From a virus: a DNA stretch of 64,000 nt. Both the position numbers and the translations under genes were made by a program. The notes under the pieces were generated by a model. It saw nothing but the letters and a program-made list of their open reading frames with translations. It ran no database searches and was not told where the DNA came from. Shown here in pieces: positions 32,016 through 40,066 of this stretch. Location: IMG/VR virus record IMGVR_UViG_3300045922_000151, positions 1 to 64,000 of that record; one strand, given 5' to 3'. How positions within the stretch are numbered: the first letter of the stretch is position 1; each line of letters starts with the position of its first letter.

Positions 32016-32801
32016 TCATATAAGCGTTGCTTTTCTTCCGGTTAGCTTTTCCCACCGCGCGATTATGGTGTCGCAGTACACCGGATCAATCTCGACCATG
32101 TAGCATTTTCGTTTCGTGTGTTCACACGCCATGAGCGTACTCCCTGATCCTCCGAATGGGTCGTACACGACCTCTCCGATCTGCGTTGAGTTGAGTATCA
32201 GTTTTCTCATCAGTCCGACCGGCTTCATGGTCGGGTGCAGTTTCGATGACGATCGCTTGTCCTGATAAATAAGCGGATCGACTTCTTCCGGTACGGCCAT
32301 GATTGTTTTTCCTTTGCTTCGTTCGAACTTGTGCTTGCCATGCCACCCGTAGGCGATGAGTTCGTGCTGTGGCAGATAGTCTTTTCGTCCCACAACTACG
32401 CTGTTCTTAATCCAGATGATCATCTGACTGTAGTAGAATCCCGCGTCTGCCATGCCCTTTCGAAGAGCGCAGAACATCAGCTCTGCATTGAAAATGTAGG
32501 CGGCATTATAATCGGCCAGGTGAGGCACCGCTTTCTCAAGCCACTTTTTCGTGAACTCCGCGTACTCCTCCGGAGTCTGGAGTTGATCATTCGCGATCTC
32601 CCGATCTACGCTGATCTGCGTTTCCACGCCCTCTTTTTTGAAGCCCTTTTTGTTCTCCACATACGCCACACCATATGGCGGCTCCGTTGCGATGATCCGT
32701 ACCGGTATCTTGAATAGCTTCGTGAGGTCGTCGTTCACGCAGTCAGCCACCATGAGGCGGTGATCTCCTAACTCCCAGATTTGTCCTCGTTCTGTTTTCA
32801 T
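32016..32801 (-). CDS. DNA methyltransferase (N6/N4 amino group)
   Basis: 261 aa. The catalytic motif IV is EPPY (IATEPPYGVAY, near residue 38), a variant of DPPY, and motif I is DPFGGSGSTLMAC near 225. The order IV then I is that of the beta class. A LHPTMKPVGLMRKL segment precedes motif I. It may protect phage DNA from host restriction. The Glu in place of Asp in motif IV is unusual and should be checked for activity. Tandem with the ParB-methyltransferase gene upstream, with ATGA overlap. Confidence 0.88.
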   Translation of the reverse strand: MKTERGQIWELGDHRLMVADCVNDDLTKLFKIPVRIIATEPPYGVAYVENKKGFKKEGVETQISVDREIANDQLQTPEEYAEFTKKWLEKAVPHLADYNAAYIFNAELMFCALRKGMADAGFYYSQMIIWIKNSVVVGRKDYLPQHELIAYGWHGKHKFERSKGKTIMAVPEEVDPLIYQDKRSSSKLHPTMKPVGLMRKLILNSTQIGEVVYDPFGGSGSTLMACEHTKRKCYMVEIDPVYCDTIIARWEKLTGRKATLI

Positions 32802-34093
32802 AGTTTTTCAGCTTGCTTACCTGTTTGCGCCTCCCATCGCCTTATAATTTTTTCGCAGAATATCGGGTCGAGTTCCATTGTGCGGTTGAACCTGCCCATC
32901 TGCTCGCATGCCATCATCGTTGATCCTGATCCTCCGAAGAGGTCTACTACAATGTGACCGGCGGCCGTGCATCTTCGCAGAGGCTTCTCGTGGAGCTCGA
33001 GCGGTTTCTGCGTCGGGTGAATGTAGTCCGTCGTGACTTCCCGGTCCACGAGCCAGATGTTGATCATGTCGAGTATCTCCTCATGCACCTGATTGCCGGT
33101 CTCGACGTTCCTGTTCAGTATCTCGTTGAGCTTGGTGTACTTCTTATCGAGGTACGGACTTCCGATCGTGCCGTAAACGCATGGTTCGTACACCTTGTTG
33201 AATGCGATCTGTGGAGTCACGTTGAAGTTGTTTTTGACCCATATACAGACACGCTTGTTCGCTACGCCATTCTCCTCGAAGAGCGATTGCATCATGCCGA
33301 TATACCGCTCGTCGCACCAGTAATAAACGTGGACGTTTTCCTTTGAGTGCGCTATCGCATTCTCGAGCGTCTTGCCGATCATCGTTCTGTACACATCATC
33401 TTTTTTGGAGTCGTCCTTGCCCGAATACGAGCCTTGGTATTTCTCCTTGTTGCCGACACCTTTGGAGTAGTCGAGTCCGATGTTATATGGCGGGTCGCAG
33501 TAGATCATGTCCGCTTTGTCCTCACCCATCAGCTTTGCGACGTGTTCCGGATTCGTCGAGTCTCCCATCATGAGCCGGTGATTGCCGAGCTTATAGACAT
33601 CTCCGAGAGCCATGCGAGGCACGATCGGGTCCTCCGGATCGCTTCCTCCGTTTTGCATTCTGTCTTCGTCCTCTATCAAATCCACGTCATCCCACATGCT
33701 TGAGAGTTCCTCGTCGTTGAATCCCGACCGCAGGAGAGTTTCTATATCGAAGTTTTTGAATAGCTTGTCCCAGTCGAATTGTCCGCCTATGCGGTTGAGG
33801 CTCACGTTGAGTTCCTTTTCTTCATCGAGCGTCAGTTCCCGGTCCGGAACACGCACGTCTATCTCCTCCTCGGTGCGCCCGAGCGCGGCCAGTAATGCCA
33901 CGCGCTGATGACCTCCTATAAGCACGTTGTTCCTCGATCCGATGTTGATCGCCACCGGGATGACGATGCCCCAGGTCGTGAGCGAGTGCTCGAGGTCTGC
34001 ACGTTCTTTGTCGCTGATCTTGCGAGGGTTATACTCGGCCGGTATCAGGTCTTTGACTACTCTCTTTTCGTTTTTCCAGTTGATTTGTTTCAT
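32798..34093 (-). CDS. ParB-like domain fused to DNA methyltransferase
   Basis: 431 aa. Residues 1-100 form a ParB/Srx-type domain (LIPAEYNPRKISDKERADLE, LIGGHQRVALLAAL). The methyltransferase follows, with motif IV DPPYN (MIYCDPPYNIGLDY) near 205 and motif I VVDLFGGSGSTMMAC near 385. The fusion is widespread in phages. It is expected to methylate adenine or cytosine amino groups in phage DNA. Together with its neighbour it gives two specificities. Confidence 0.92.
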   Translation of the reverse strand: MKQINWKNEKRVVKDLIPAEYNPRKISDKERADLEHSLTTWGIVIPVAINIGSRNNVLIGGHQRVALLAALGRTEEEIDVRVPDRELTLDEEKELNVSLNRIGGQFDWDKLFKNFDIETLLRSGFNDEELSSMWDDVDLIEDEDRMQNGGSDPEDPIVPRMALGDVYKLGNHRLMMGDSTNPEHVAKLMGEDKADMIYCDPPYNIGLDYSKGVGNKEKYQGSYSGKDDSKKDDVYRTMIGKTLENAIAHSKENVHVYYWCDERYIGMMQSLFEENGVANKRVCIWVKNNFNVTPQIAFNKVYEPCVYGTIGSPYLDKKYTKLNEILNRNVETGNQVHEEILDMINIWLVDREVTTDYIHPTQKPLELHEKPLRRCTAAGHIVVDLFGGSGSTMMACEQMGRFNRTMELDPIFCEKIIRRWEAQTGKQAEKL

Positions 34094-34272
34094 TTTACTT
34101 TTATGAAAATCTTAATGCCTCGCATCCACAGCCACCATGGCACCCACCGAGGCTTTGGTTTGAGGATGTTGCCGATCATCCTGCCCATCTCCTCTGCCTC
34201 TTTTTTCATCTCCTTGCGGAAGATTTTTCTGGCCTTGCGAGCTATTTTTGCCGGTGAGGTGATGTCTTTCAT
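34090..34272 (-). CDS. Small basic amphipathic protein, 60 aa
   Basis: A Lys/Arg-rich helix (KIARKARKIFRKEMKKEAEE) and a Trp-rich C-terminus (RWVPWWLWMRGIKIFIKVK) that may lie on the membrane. It overlaps both neighbours by 4 nt. The function is unknown. Confidence 0.55.
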   Translation of the reverse strand: MKDITSPAKIARKARKIFRKEMKKEAEEMGRMIGNILKPKPRWVPWWLWMRGIKIFIKVK

Positions 34273-34931
34273 GATTTTAGTCGGCGATCTTCGCCTCCGA
34301 TATTGATAATGCCCCGATCCCCGCCCACCATTTCAAAGATGCGGGACGCGATGCGGTCCCCGTACTTCTGGGCTACCTCCTCGAGGTCTAGGTTGCCGGA
34401 GAAAATTGTCGGCCTGATCTGCTCGTACCGGTTGTTCACGAGCCGGTACATGATCTCGTTCGTCCATTCTGTTTGCTTCTCCGACCCGAGGTCATCGAGG
34501 ATAAGCACACACTCGTCCCGGAGTTCGTCCTTGATCTCCTGTTCGCTGTTGCTTCTCTCGTAGTTACTTCGAAGAGAGTCGAGCCAGTCCGGGACGTTCT
34601 TCACTTTGACCTCGTACCCGTTCGCCCGGATGAGCTTCGCGAGCGCGTAGAGCGCATGCGTCTTGCCCGTGCCTACCGGCCCATACACGTACATCCCGCG
34701 CGATCCGTCCGTTGTTGCCCACCATTCTTTGATTGCTTTCGGCAGGTCGGCCGGGAACGCGTGAGTGAACCTATCCGGACACTGCACCTGCTTGTTGATC
34801 CACTTTATAAAATCCTGCACGTTCTTGCCTTGCGCCTCCACGCCTGCGGCCACATCTTCAAATGACCGGAGCTTCATCTCCGATCGTGCTTTCCTTTCCG
34901 CGAACATTTTTTGTAAATCACTTAGTTCCAT
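34269..34931 (-). CDS. DnaC-like helicase loader (AAA+ ATPase)
   Basis: 220 aa. Walker A is YGPVGTGKTHAL near 84-95, Walker B LILDDLGSEKQTEW near 148, and sensor-type FSGNLDLEEV near 180. The N-terminal ~60 residues would contact the replicative helicase. No replicative helicase is encoded in A, so the loader presumably recruits the host DnaB. It follows the initiator gene with a short overlap. Confidence 0.9.
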   Translation of the reverse strand: MELSDLQKMFAERKARSEMKLRSFEDVAAGVEAQGKNVQDFIKWINKQVQCPDRFTHAFPADLPKAIKEWWATTDGSRGMYVYGPVGTGKTHALYALAKLIRANGYEVKVKNVPDWLDSLRSNYERSNSEQEIKDELRDECVLILDDLGSEKQTEWTNEIMYRLVNNRYEQIRPTIFSGNLDLEEVAQKYGDRIASRIFEMVGGDRGIINIGGEDRRLKS

Positions 34932-35574
34932 ACTTTGCGTATTTGCCGGGTGTCGCCGGGAACGCGTTGGCCGGTGTTCTCATGGCCGTCTTTTTTAATG
35001 GAAACAGTCCGGTCCAACCTTGCCTGATAGATGTCATGATGATCTCCTCGTAGTCCGTCTTATGCTTTTCAAGAAATGAAATCTGAAGTCTGATCGTGGA
35101 TGGCTTGAGCGACTGCCTTTTCTCTTTTCTAAACTGCACCCACTGATTCCATACATCTCGCTTGATCCATTCCGGGAGCTCGATCTCCGGCTCTTTTGCT
35201 TTTTCCTCTTTCACATGAGGCGTGTTGATCTGCGGTATCTTTTTCCAGAAAGACCGCGATAGGAGAGTGTACGTGTTGTTTTTTCTCCTGCCGGTACCCT
35301 CCTCGAATTGTCCCCGAATTGAAATGATCGATAACTCACGGAGTGCCGTGAGTCCTTTGATCACTGTCGTTCTGCTTTTTATGCCTGTCTCCTCGCAGAT
35401 CGTCTGAATTGAGGGGAAGCATTCTTGAGTTTCGTTCGCGGCGTGTCGGCAGAGTGCCATGTACACGAGCGTCCCGTATGGTCCCACCAGTTTGGAGTAC
35501 CCATTCAGGAACTCATTATCCATCCAGAACCATTCTTTTTGCCTTTGATCACGAATGTTGAGGTGAGATTGCAT
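34918..35574 (-). CDS. Replication initiator, winged-helix
   Basis: 218 aa. The N-terminus NIRDQRQKEWFWMDNEFLNG is followed by a winged-helix HTH (QTICEETGIKSRTTVIKGLTAL), the layout of phage/plasmid initiators. The C-terminal part is basic. The gene is first after the promoter at 35583. The initiator of phage B (39128-40024) has a clearly related N-terminus (IRDQRKKEWFWIDNEYLNGY). Confidence 0.75.
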   Translation of the reverse strand: MQSHLNIRDQRQKEWFWMDNEFLNGYSKLVGPYGTLVYMALCRHAANETQECFPSIQTICEETGIKSRTTVIKGLTALRELSIISIRGQFEEGTGRRKNNTYTLLSRSFWKKIPQINTPHVKEEKAKEPEIELPEWIKRDVWNQWVQFRKEKRQSLKPSTIRLQISFLEKHKTDYEEIIMTSIRQGWTGLFPLKKTAMRTPANAFPATPGKYAKYGTK

Positions 35575-35582
35575 AGGTATAT

Positions 35583-35627
35583 ATTATAAAACTTTTATAC
35601 TTTCCACAAATCCAAACTGTTGATAAC
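35583..35627 (-). promoter_or_regulatory. Replication-operon promoter with DnaA-box-like element
   Basis: Minus strand GTTATCAACAG (35617-35627), 28 bp, TATAAT (35583-35588), 8 nt, ATG. A second element TTTGTGGAAA lies between. The same palindrome around the -10 is found at 9079. Confidence 0.72.
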
Positions 35628-35632
35628 TTGTG

Positions 35633-35642
35633 AGTATCCTAG
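35633..35642. repeat. 10-bp direct repeat AGTATCCTAG at right A/B boundary
   Basis: Matches 696-705. A's last promoter element ends at 35627. To the right, base composition and gene content belong to phage B. Confidence 0.5.
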
Positions 35643-35660
35643 TACCTATCCCCTCGCAAC

Positions 35661-35688
35661 AAAACATTTTGCTGTGATAGAATGTTTT
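35661..35688. repeat. Inverted repeat AAAACATT...AATGTTTT
   Basis: Perfect 8-bp arms (35661-35668 and 35681-35688) around a 12-nt centre, in the intergenic space between the A boundary and B's terminator. A protein-binding site or weak hairpin; nothing more is seen in 35643-35760 except a pyrimidine-rich stretch. Confidence 0.4.
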
Positions 35689-35763
35689 CATCCTATTCCT
35701 TTATCTCCCTCCCTTTTTTTAAGTTTGATTGACTTCATAAATTTATTATAAAAGTTAAATTCC

Positions 35764-35793
35764 AAAAAACCTCCTTTAATCCCTTAAAGGAGG
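35764..35793 (-). terminator. Strong rho-independent terminator of phage B
   Basis: A perfect 10-bp stem (CCTCCTTTAA / TTAAAGGAGG, 35770-35793) with a 4-nt loop, followed on the minus strand by TTTTTT. It closes B's early operon before the phage A boundary. Confidence 0.92.
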
Positions 35794-35908
35794 TGAAAGA
35801 GCATATAAACTTTCTTCATTGCGATACAAAATCCGACACAATACCTTGAAACTCCTTGGCTTATTAAAAAAGATAAACACTTTTCTGGGCTGTTTTCGGG
35901 CGGCTTTA

Positions 35909-36151
35909 TTATTCACTTTGTCTGTTTTGTTTCTCATAAGGGAGAATTACCGCTAAACGCCTCTTTGCTTCTACCTCCATTTGAAGTAAAAGAAGGCGTT
36001 TTAACATATAGTTTTCTCGGCACTTCTCACAGCAGAAAAAGAAGACACCGACCTGACTAGCGCCGTATTTACCCTTTTCAATCCATTCTCGGGGGAAATA
36101 GGCCTCGCAAGTTCCGCAACGCGCGGTATTGTTATTTTTTGTATTGAGCAT
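35909..36151 (-). CDS. Zinc-ribbon-like accessory protein, 80 aa
   Basis: CGTC near residue 12 and CCEKC near 42 give a two-knuckle zinc site. A helical Leu/Arg-rich C-terminus follows (MLKRLLLLQMEVEAKRRLAV). The start at 36151 has a clear GGAGG Shine-Dalgarno sequence, which is unusual in this window. It is the last B gene before the terminator. The duplicated left copy is at 1-23. Confidence 0.65.
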   Translation of the reverse strand: MLNTKNNNTARCGTCEAYFPREWIEKGKYGASQVGVFFFCCEKCRENYMLKRLLLLQMEVEAKRRLAVILPYEKQNRQSE

Positions 36152-36357
36152 AGAACCTCCAGAATAATCATAGCATAAACTAAACTAAACCGCCGCTAAA
36201 TACCTTGTTATCTATAATCTGCAACAAAACCTCCGCTTGCTCTCTGGTAAAACCGACATTAACCAATTTCTTAATTTGCTCTTCTTTTATTTTATTAAGA
36301 AATTCTATTTCCTTTTTTTCTTCTTTGTGAGACATAAATCCTTGTTAGGTTTGTAAA
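36129..36357. repeat. Right copy of the duplicated accessory module
   Basis: Matches 1-229 with two substitutions. It contains the end of the 103-aa gene, the whole 51-aa gene and the start of the 80-aa gene. Confidence 0.95.
36180..36335 (-). CDS. Small charged accessory protein, 51 aa (right copy)
   Basis: Near-identical to the product of 52-207. The substitutions in the duplicated block leave the frame intact in both copies, which supports coding. It lies between the 103-aa and 80-aa genes. The helical Lys/Glu-rich N-terminus and UBA-like C-terminus have no assigned function. Confidence 0.6.
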   Translation of the reverse strand: MSHKEEKKEIEFLNKIKEEQIKKLVNVGFTREQAEVLLQIIDNKVFSGGLV

Positions 36358-36656
36358 TTAGTTTGCCGACCCCTGGATTCCTCCAGTTTGGAGAGGAGAA
36401 GATTGATTGATCCGCAAGCATCACACATTGCCTGTTCTTCTGAGTCTTCTTCTATCCCGCCGTGACTATCTTTTTTAATAGTTTCAGCAATTTGTCTCAC
36501 ATTCTCTAATACTTCTTGACGGGTTTGGTCTAGAGCGGAGGAGAAAAATGACTTAATGTCGTAAAAATCTGGCATCATTTTGTCTGTTGGACGAAAACTA
36601 TCCCACCATTCCTCAAACCCCTCTAATATCTTCTTTTTTAATTCTTCGTGGGACAT
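36345..36656 (-). CDS. Acidic helical accessory protein, 103 aa (right copy)
   Basis: Shares its first ~43 residues with the 107-aa protein at 256-579 and then diverges, ending in a different tail (SINLLLSKLEESRGRQ). A shared phrase LLSKLEE near both C-termini hints at a common helix. Start context is AT-rich without a Shine-Dalgarno sequence. Similar short beginnings (YDIKSFFSSALDQTRQE) recall the 93-aa protein at 38850. Confidence 0.62.
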   Translation of the reverse strand: MSHEELKKKILEGFEEWWDSFRPTDKMMPDFYDIKSFFSSALDQTRQEVLENVRQIAETIKKDSHGGIEEDSEEQAMCDACGSINLLLSKLEESRGRQTNLQT

Positions 36657-36689
36657 ATTTTTAATTTATTTAATTCATAATATTTTAAT

Positions 36690-37175
36690 TTATTTTAACG
36701 AACTTTTTATCCACGACCCGCACTGCTTGCAGTGAAGCCATTCCTCAACCTCTTCGTGCGGGCATTCGGCTTCTTTAATCCCTTTTCTTTCTTTTTCCAA
36801 ATCTTTCAAAGTTGTTGCTTGAGCAACACTTATTAACTCTTTAACATTTTGGGGATTGGCTTGGTCTTTAAGGAAGTAAAGTTTTCGGGGCGAAACTTCT
36901 AAAAAGATAGTTTCCGGAAGTTTTAATTCAACGACATATTTTTGATATGCTTGAATAAGTTGCGTTGCCCATTCTCGGCTAATTCCCAAGCCGCCCGAAC
37001 TTACTGGACTTGAAACATAACTTTTCCAATCTTCAAATCCGAGCTTATCATAATCTTTTTTTCGCCACATTTCATACAAAATCTTAATCTCTAACAGCCG
37101 GACTTTGCCGTGAATTTCTAAAAAGTATTCTCGGCGAGAATGGGCTGAATTAACCTTTTGGAGATTGGATTTCAT
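36690..37175 (-). CDS. Phage protein with C-terminal zinc ribbon, 161 aa
   Basis: Start at 37175 (MKSNLQKVNSAHSRREYFLE). Residues 20-130 are helical and resemble KfrA/DUF3102-like DNA-associated proteins only loosely. The C-terminus has CPHEEVEEWLHCKQCGSWI, with C-x2-H and C-x2-C as a zinc site. It overlaps the resolvase gene by 26 nt. Confidence 0.6.
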   Translation of the reverse strand: MKSNLQKVNSAHSRREYFLEIHGKVRLLEIKILYEMWRKKDYDKLGFEDWKSYVSSPVSSGGLGISREWATQLIQAYQKYVVELKLPETIFLEVSPRKLYFLKDQANPQNVKELISVAQATTLKDLEKERKGIKEAECPHEEVEEWLHCKQCGSWIKSSLK

Positions 37176-37563
37176 AATACCCCTGCAACTCCCTAACAAT
37201 ATCCCCGAAAGTATCATAATCCATTATAACAACCTTTCGGAAGCCGACCTTTTCACCCCTTGCCTGCTGTTCGGCAAAGAGGATATAACTTTTTTTGTTC
37301 CACCATTTGGCATCATCTCTTGCTTTTTCAACAAAGCTCCATAAATCAAGGCGGGCGTGGCGTTTAACTTCAATCAAGTAATTGCCTAAAACACATTGCT
37401 TTTCTCTGCCTCTTACAATTGCCACATCGCCGGCCAATACTTTCTTGTTCCGTTCCGTCCCGCCGACTCTTGCCCATTTAATCCCAAACGGCTCAAAGAT
37501 AGAATTCAAGAATTGCTCAATCTCTTTTTCGGCGTCGTAGCCTTTTTTTGTTGAGTAAGACAT
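37150..37563 (-). CDS. Holliday junction resolvase-like nuclease (Hjc type)
   Basis: 137 aa. KGYDAEKEIEQFL gives the N-terminal Glu, KVLAGDVAIV the Asp and NYLIEVKRHARLDL the ExK pair. These are the catalytic residues of archaeal-type Hjc nucleases in the PD-(D/E)XK class. It would resolve branched DNA before packaging. A -10-like TAGAAT lies 7 nt before ATG. Confidence 0.8.
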   Translation of the reverse strand: MSYSTKKGYDAEKEIEQFLNSIFEPFGIKWARVGGTERNKKVLAGDVAIVRGREKQCVLGNYLIEVKRHARLDLWSFVEKARDDAKWWNKKSYILFAEQQARGEKVGFRKVVIMDYDTFGDIVRELQGYYEIQSPKG

Positions 37564-37589
37564 TATTTTAATTCTATGCTTTATTCAAG

Positions 37590-37901
37590 TTATTTACTAC
37601 ATACAATAAAAACATCTCTACCAATCGCCTTGAAAAATAAAAAATGTGGTTCCCCATCCAGTTCCTCTCCCGCAAGTTCCATTTCAACATCTTTCAAGTA
37701 AAAATAAAATGTCGGAACACCATCAGCCTCTAATACAATTCTTCTTTCGCCATTTGGATATTGAAGACTGATTTTGGTATTTTCGTTTTTTTGATTATAA
37801 AAGTAACAAAAATTACCACTACAACCAAGTCTCCACCCAATCTTTCCTAAATATTCTTGTATCTGTTCTTTTGTTGGATTTTTTATTTTTTTAATCATCA
37901 C
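37590..37901 (-). CDS. Hypothetical protein, 103 aa
   Basis: A soluble alpha/beta protein (GKIGWRLGCSGNFCYFYNQK, then VPTFYFYLKDVEMELAGEEL) with no recognised family. It is part of B's early accessory cluster. Confidence 0.55.
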   Translation of the reverse strand: MMIKKIKNPTKEQIQEYLGKIGWRLGCSGNFCYFYNQKNENTKISLQYPNGERRIVLEADGVPTFYFYLKDVEMELAGEELDGEPHFLFFKAIGRDVFIVCSK

Positions 37902-37921
37902 AAGATTGATTTAATATTAAT

Positions 37922-38293
37922 TTATTTATTTTTCCGACTTTTTATTTCAACTATCTTATAAAAACTCTCATTCCTCCACGACGGATATAAATCCCTTTTC
38001 ACAATTTCGTATTCCGGCTTACATTCGGGGCAATAATAATACCAATCTGTTTCTTCGGGGTAAGAATACATAATTTCAACGCTCTTGGCGTCTTTTTTAT
38101 ACAATAATCTCTTACACTTAAAACAAGAAACTATCGTATAATCATATTCTTTTTTTTCTCTTCGTATCATTTCTTCTTTCCTTCTCTTAAAGAAGTCATA
38201 GAAAAAATCAGCCAGCCAGTTGTATATTGCAACTACCAACATCATCAATAATATTCCTAAAATTATAAGTAAAATTATATTTAGTATTGGCAT
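37922..38293 (-). CDS. Membrane protein with zinc ribbon, 123 aa
   Basis: An N-terminal transmembrane helix (ILNIILLIILGILLMMLVVA) is followed by a basic stretch, then CFKCKRLLYKK and YYCPECK that form a four-Cys zinc ribbon. It probably faces the cytoplasm with the ribbon. Function is unknown. Confidence 0.6.
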   Translation of the reverse strand: MPILNIILLIILGILLMMLVVAIYNWLADFFYDFFKRRKEEMIRREKKEYDYTIVSCFKCKRLLYKKDAKSVEIMYSYPEETDWYYYCPECKPEYEIVKRDLYPSWRNESFYKIVEIKSRKNK

Positions 38294-38316
38294 TTTTTAG
38301 TTTATTTATTTCCCAA

Positions 38317-38853
38317 CTATTTAATAACAGCTTCATAGGTTTTACCGTCTAATTCAACTTTCACAACCTTGCCAGATAAACTTTCAATTTCTTTATTCTC
38401 TTTCGGTAATAATTTCACATTTCCGTAGGCAACAGTTCCTATAATTTCTTGTGCCTCAATATCTTTTTCTCCACTATCAGAAAATATACCAGCGACAATA
38501 CCACATTTTTCGTTAACTTTAATTCTTGAACCTGCCTTTATTCCACCGTATAAACAAATAATACCCTCACCAGCTTTAATTCCCTCGCCAGCTTCAATTG
38601 CCCAGCCAGCTTTAATTCCCGATCCAGCTTCAATTCCCGAGCCAGCTTTAATTCCCCAACCAGCTTCAATTCCCGAGTCAGCTTTAGCAATTATTGAACC
38701 AATAACATAAATACCCTTTTTGAACTTCACAATGCCCAATCCTTCTTCAATTTCCACATTTGCATATTCATAGTTATCCCATTCACCTATACCATCATAT
38801 TTATAAAAATTATCCTTATCTAAATCTTGTTTTGTTATTTTTATTGTTTTCAT
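38317..38853 (-). CDS. Hexapeptide-repeat (beta-helix-like) protein, 178 aa
   Basis: In the middle, seven units of the form GI(E/K)AG(W/S/E) follow each other (about residues 61-100). The flanks are ordinary alpha/beta sequence. Period-six repeats suggest a narrow beta-solenoid. Function is unknown. It overlaps the 93-aa gene upstream by 4 nt. Confidence 0.65.
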   Translation of the reverse strand: MKTIKITKQDLDKDNFYKYDGIGEWDNYEYANVEIEEGLGIVKFKKGIYVIGSIIAKADSGIEAGWGIKAGSGIEAGSGIKAGWAIEAGEGIKAGEGIICLYGGIKAGSRIKVNEKCGIVAGIFSDSGEKDIEAQEIIGTVAYGNVKLLPKENKEIESLSGKVVKVELDGKTYEAVIK

Positions 38854-39131
38854 TGTAGTTTTGATATTTTGGATAATAAAATTTTAATAATTTTATCTCT
38901 TGCCTCATTAAAGCCTTGATATAATTGCTTTTCCCTTTCCCTCTTCTTGCCAGTTTTTTCAGACCATCTTTCGTGCGGATTAACCAAATTCCTTATATCT
39001 GCCACTTCCTTTCTTATTTCCGCTAAAGTGTCTTGACGTATTTTGTTCGTTATAAAATCTAAAGTGTCTCTAAACTCTTCCAGCCATACTTCGGCGTTAA
39101 AGAATTTTTGGTAATCGTAATCTTGTTTCAT
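38850..39131 (-). CDS. Hypothetical helical protein, 93 aa
   Basis: Charged helices (WLEEFRDTLDFITNKIRQDT, ending IIKILLSKISKLQ). Its first half resembles the accessory proteins at 256 and 36345 in pattern (IRQDTLAEIRKEV versus TRQEVLENVRQIA), so it may be a distant paralogue. 4-nt overlaps with both neighbours indicate translational coupling. Confidence 0.55.
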   Translation of the reverse strand: MKQDYDYQKFFNAEVWLEEFRDTLDFITNKIRQDTLAEIRKEVADIRNLVNPHERWSEKTGKKREREKQLYQGFNEARDKIIKILLSKISKLQ

Positions 39132-40024
39132 ATTTTAATCATAGCTAATTTGGCTTTTAATTGGTTTAATTTTTGAGCTAAATCACTTGGTATTACTTTT
39201 TCTTTTGGCTGCTTAATATACCTAACGGAAAAGTCATCAATTTCTTTCCAAAAATTAGGATTATTTTTCATCTGGTTCATTAAGCCGTTCAAAATCCCAG
39301 CAGAAAGAAAGGTGGCAATTGACGGGCTAAATTTCCTAAAGATTGGGTGGGCTAAAAAATAGGTGGCAATTTGTTCAATTTGCTCTATGCTCAAAATCCC
39401 GGCATCAATCACCCTTTTAAAGTTTTTGGCGTCTCTGCCTGTGATAATTGGCTTTACTCCTCGTGTCCGCTGGCAAGTCTCATACCAGAAATCAATAAAT
39501 TGCTTATGAGGTTTATATTGTTTTAACTCCCTCGGATTTTCGCTTTCTTTTAATTCTTTCCCATCAAGCGGCTCTGCCGCATATATATTATTAGTATTGT
39601 TAATGTTAGTATTGTTATGCGGAACTAGGTTCCTCTGGATACTGCTTTTAGGTTCCTCTGGCTCCCCAGCGGAACGTAGTTCCTCTGGCCTAATCCAATT
39701 ACTTTTATCTAATAATACATAAACATTGTTTTTCCACCTCATTGTATTTTTATCTTTCTCCCTCTCAACACAGATAATTCTATATTGCTCAAACAATTTA
39801 AGATATTTCCTCACGGCTCTGTCAGATATATTAAGATCTTCGGCAATTCTCTTTTGAGCCGGAAAGCACTGCTGAGTTTTATTATTGGCATAACGGCATA
39901 GACTTACATAAATTGCCACGCCAATAGCGCCAAAAAACTTTCCGTAACCATTCAGATATTCATTATCAATCCAAAACCACTCTTTTTTTCTTTGATCCCT
40001 TATTTTATATTCTCTGTTTCCCAT
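39128..40024 (-). CDS. Replication initiator, winged-helix (phage B)
   Basis: Start at 40024. The 298-aa product begins MGNREYKIRDQRKKEWFW and has a winged helix (KRIAEDLNISDRAVRKYLKL). The N-terminus is shared with A's initiator. The C-terminal half (FWYETCQRTRGVKPIITGRD...) is a DnaD/RepO-like helical region that would bind the host helicase. B has no DnaC-like loader in view. Confidence 0.75.
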   Translation of the reverse strand: MGNREYKIRDQRKKEWFWIDNEYLNGYGKFFGAIGVAIYVSLCRYANNKTQQCFPAQKRIAEDLNISDRAVRKYLKLFEQYRIICVEREKDKNTMRWKNNVYVLLDKSNWIRPEELRSAGEPEEPKSSIQRNLVPHNNTNINNTNNIYAAEPLDGKELKESENPRELKQYKPHKQFIDFWYETCQRTRGVKPIITGRDAKNFKRVIDAGILSIEQIEQIATYFLAHPIFRKFSPSIATFLSAGILNGLMNQMKNNPNFWKEIDDFSVRYIKQPKEKVIPSDLAQKLNQLKAKLAMIKI

Positions 40025-40066
40025 CTTTTTTAACCGAGGCGGTAAAAACCACCGCCCCGGCAATTT

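Noticed and set aside
1-36357. Identical terminal repeat of one circular genome
   Set aside because: The two copies differ by substitutions and diverge fully beyond the module, so they are not one region sequenced twice.
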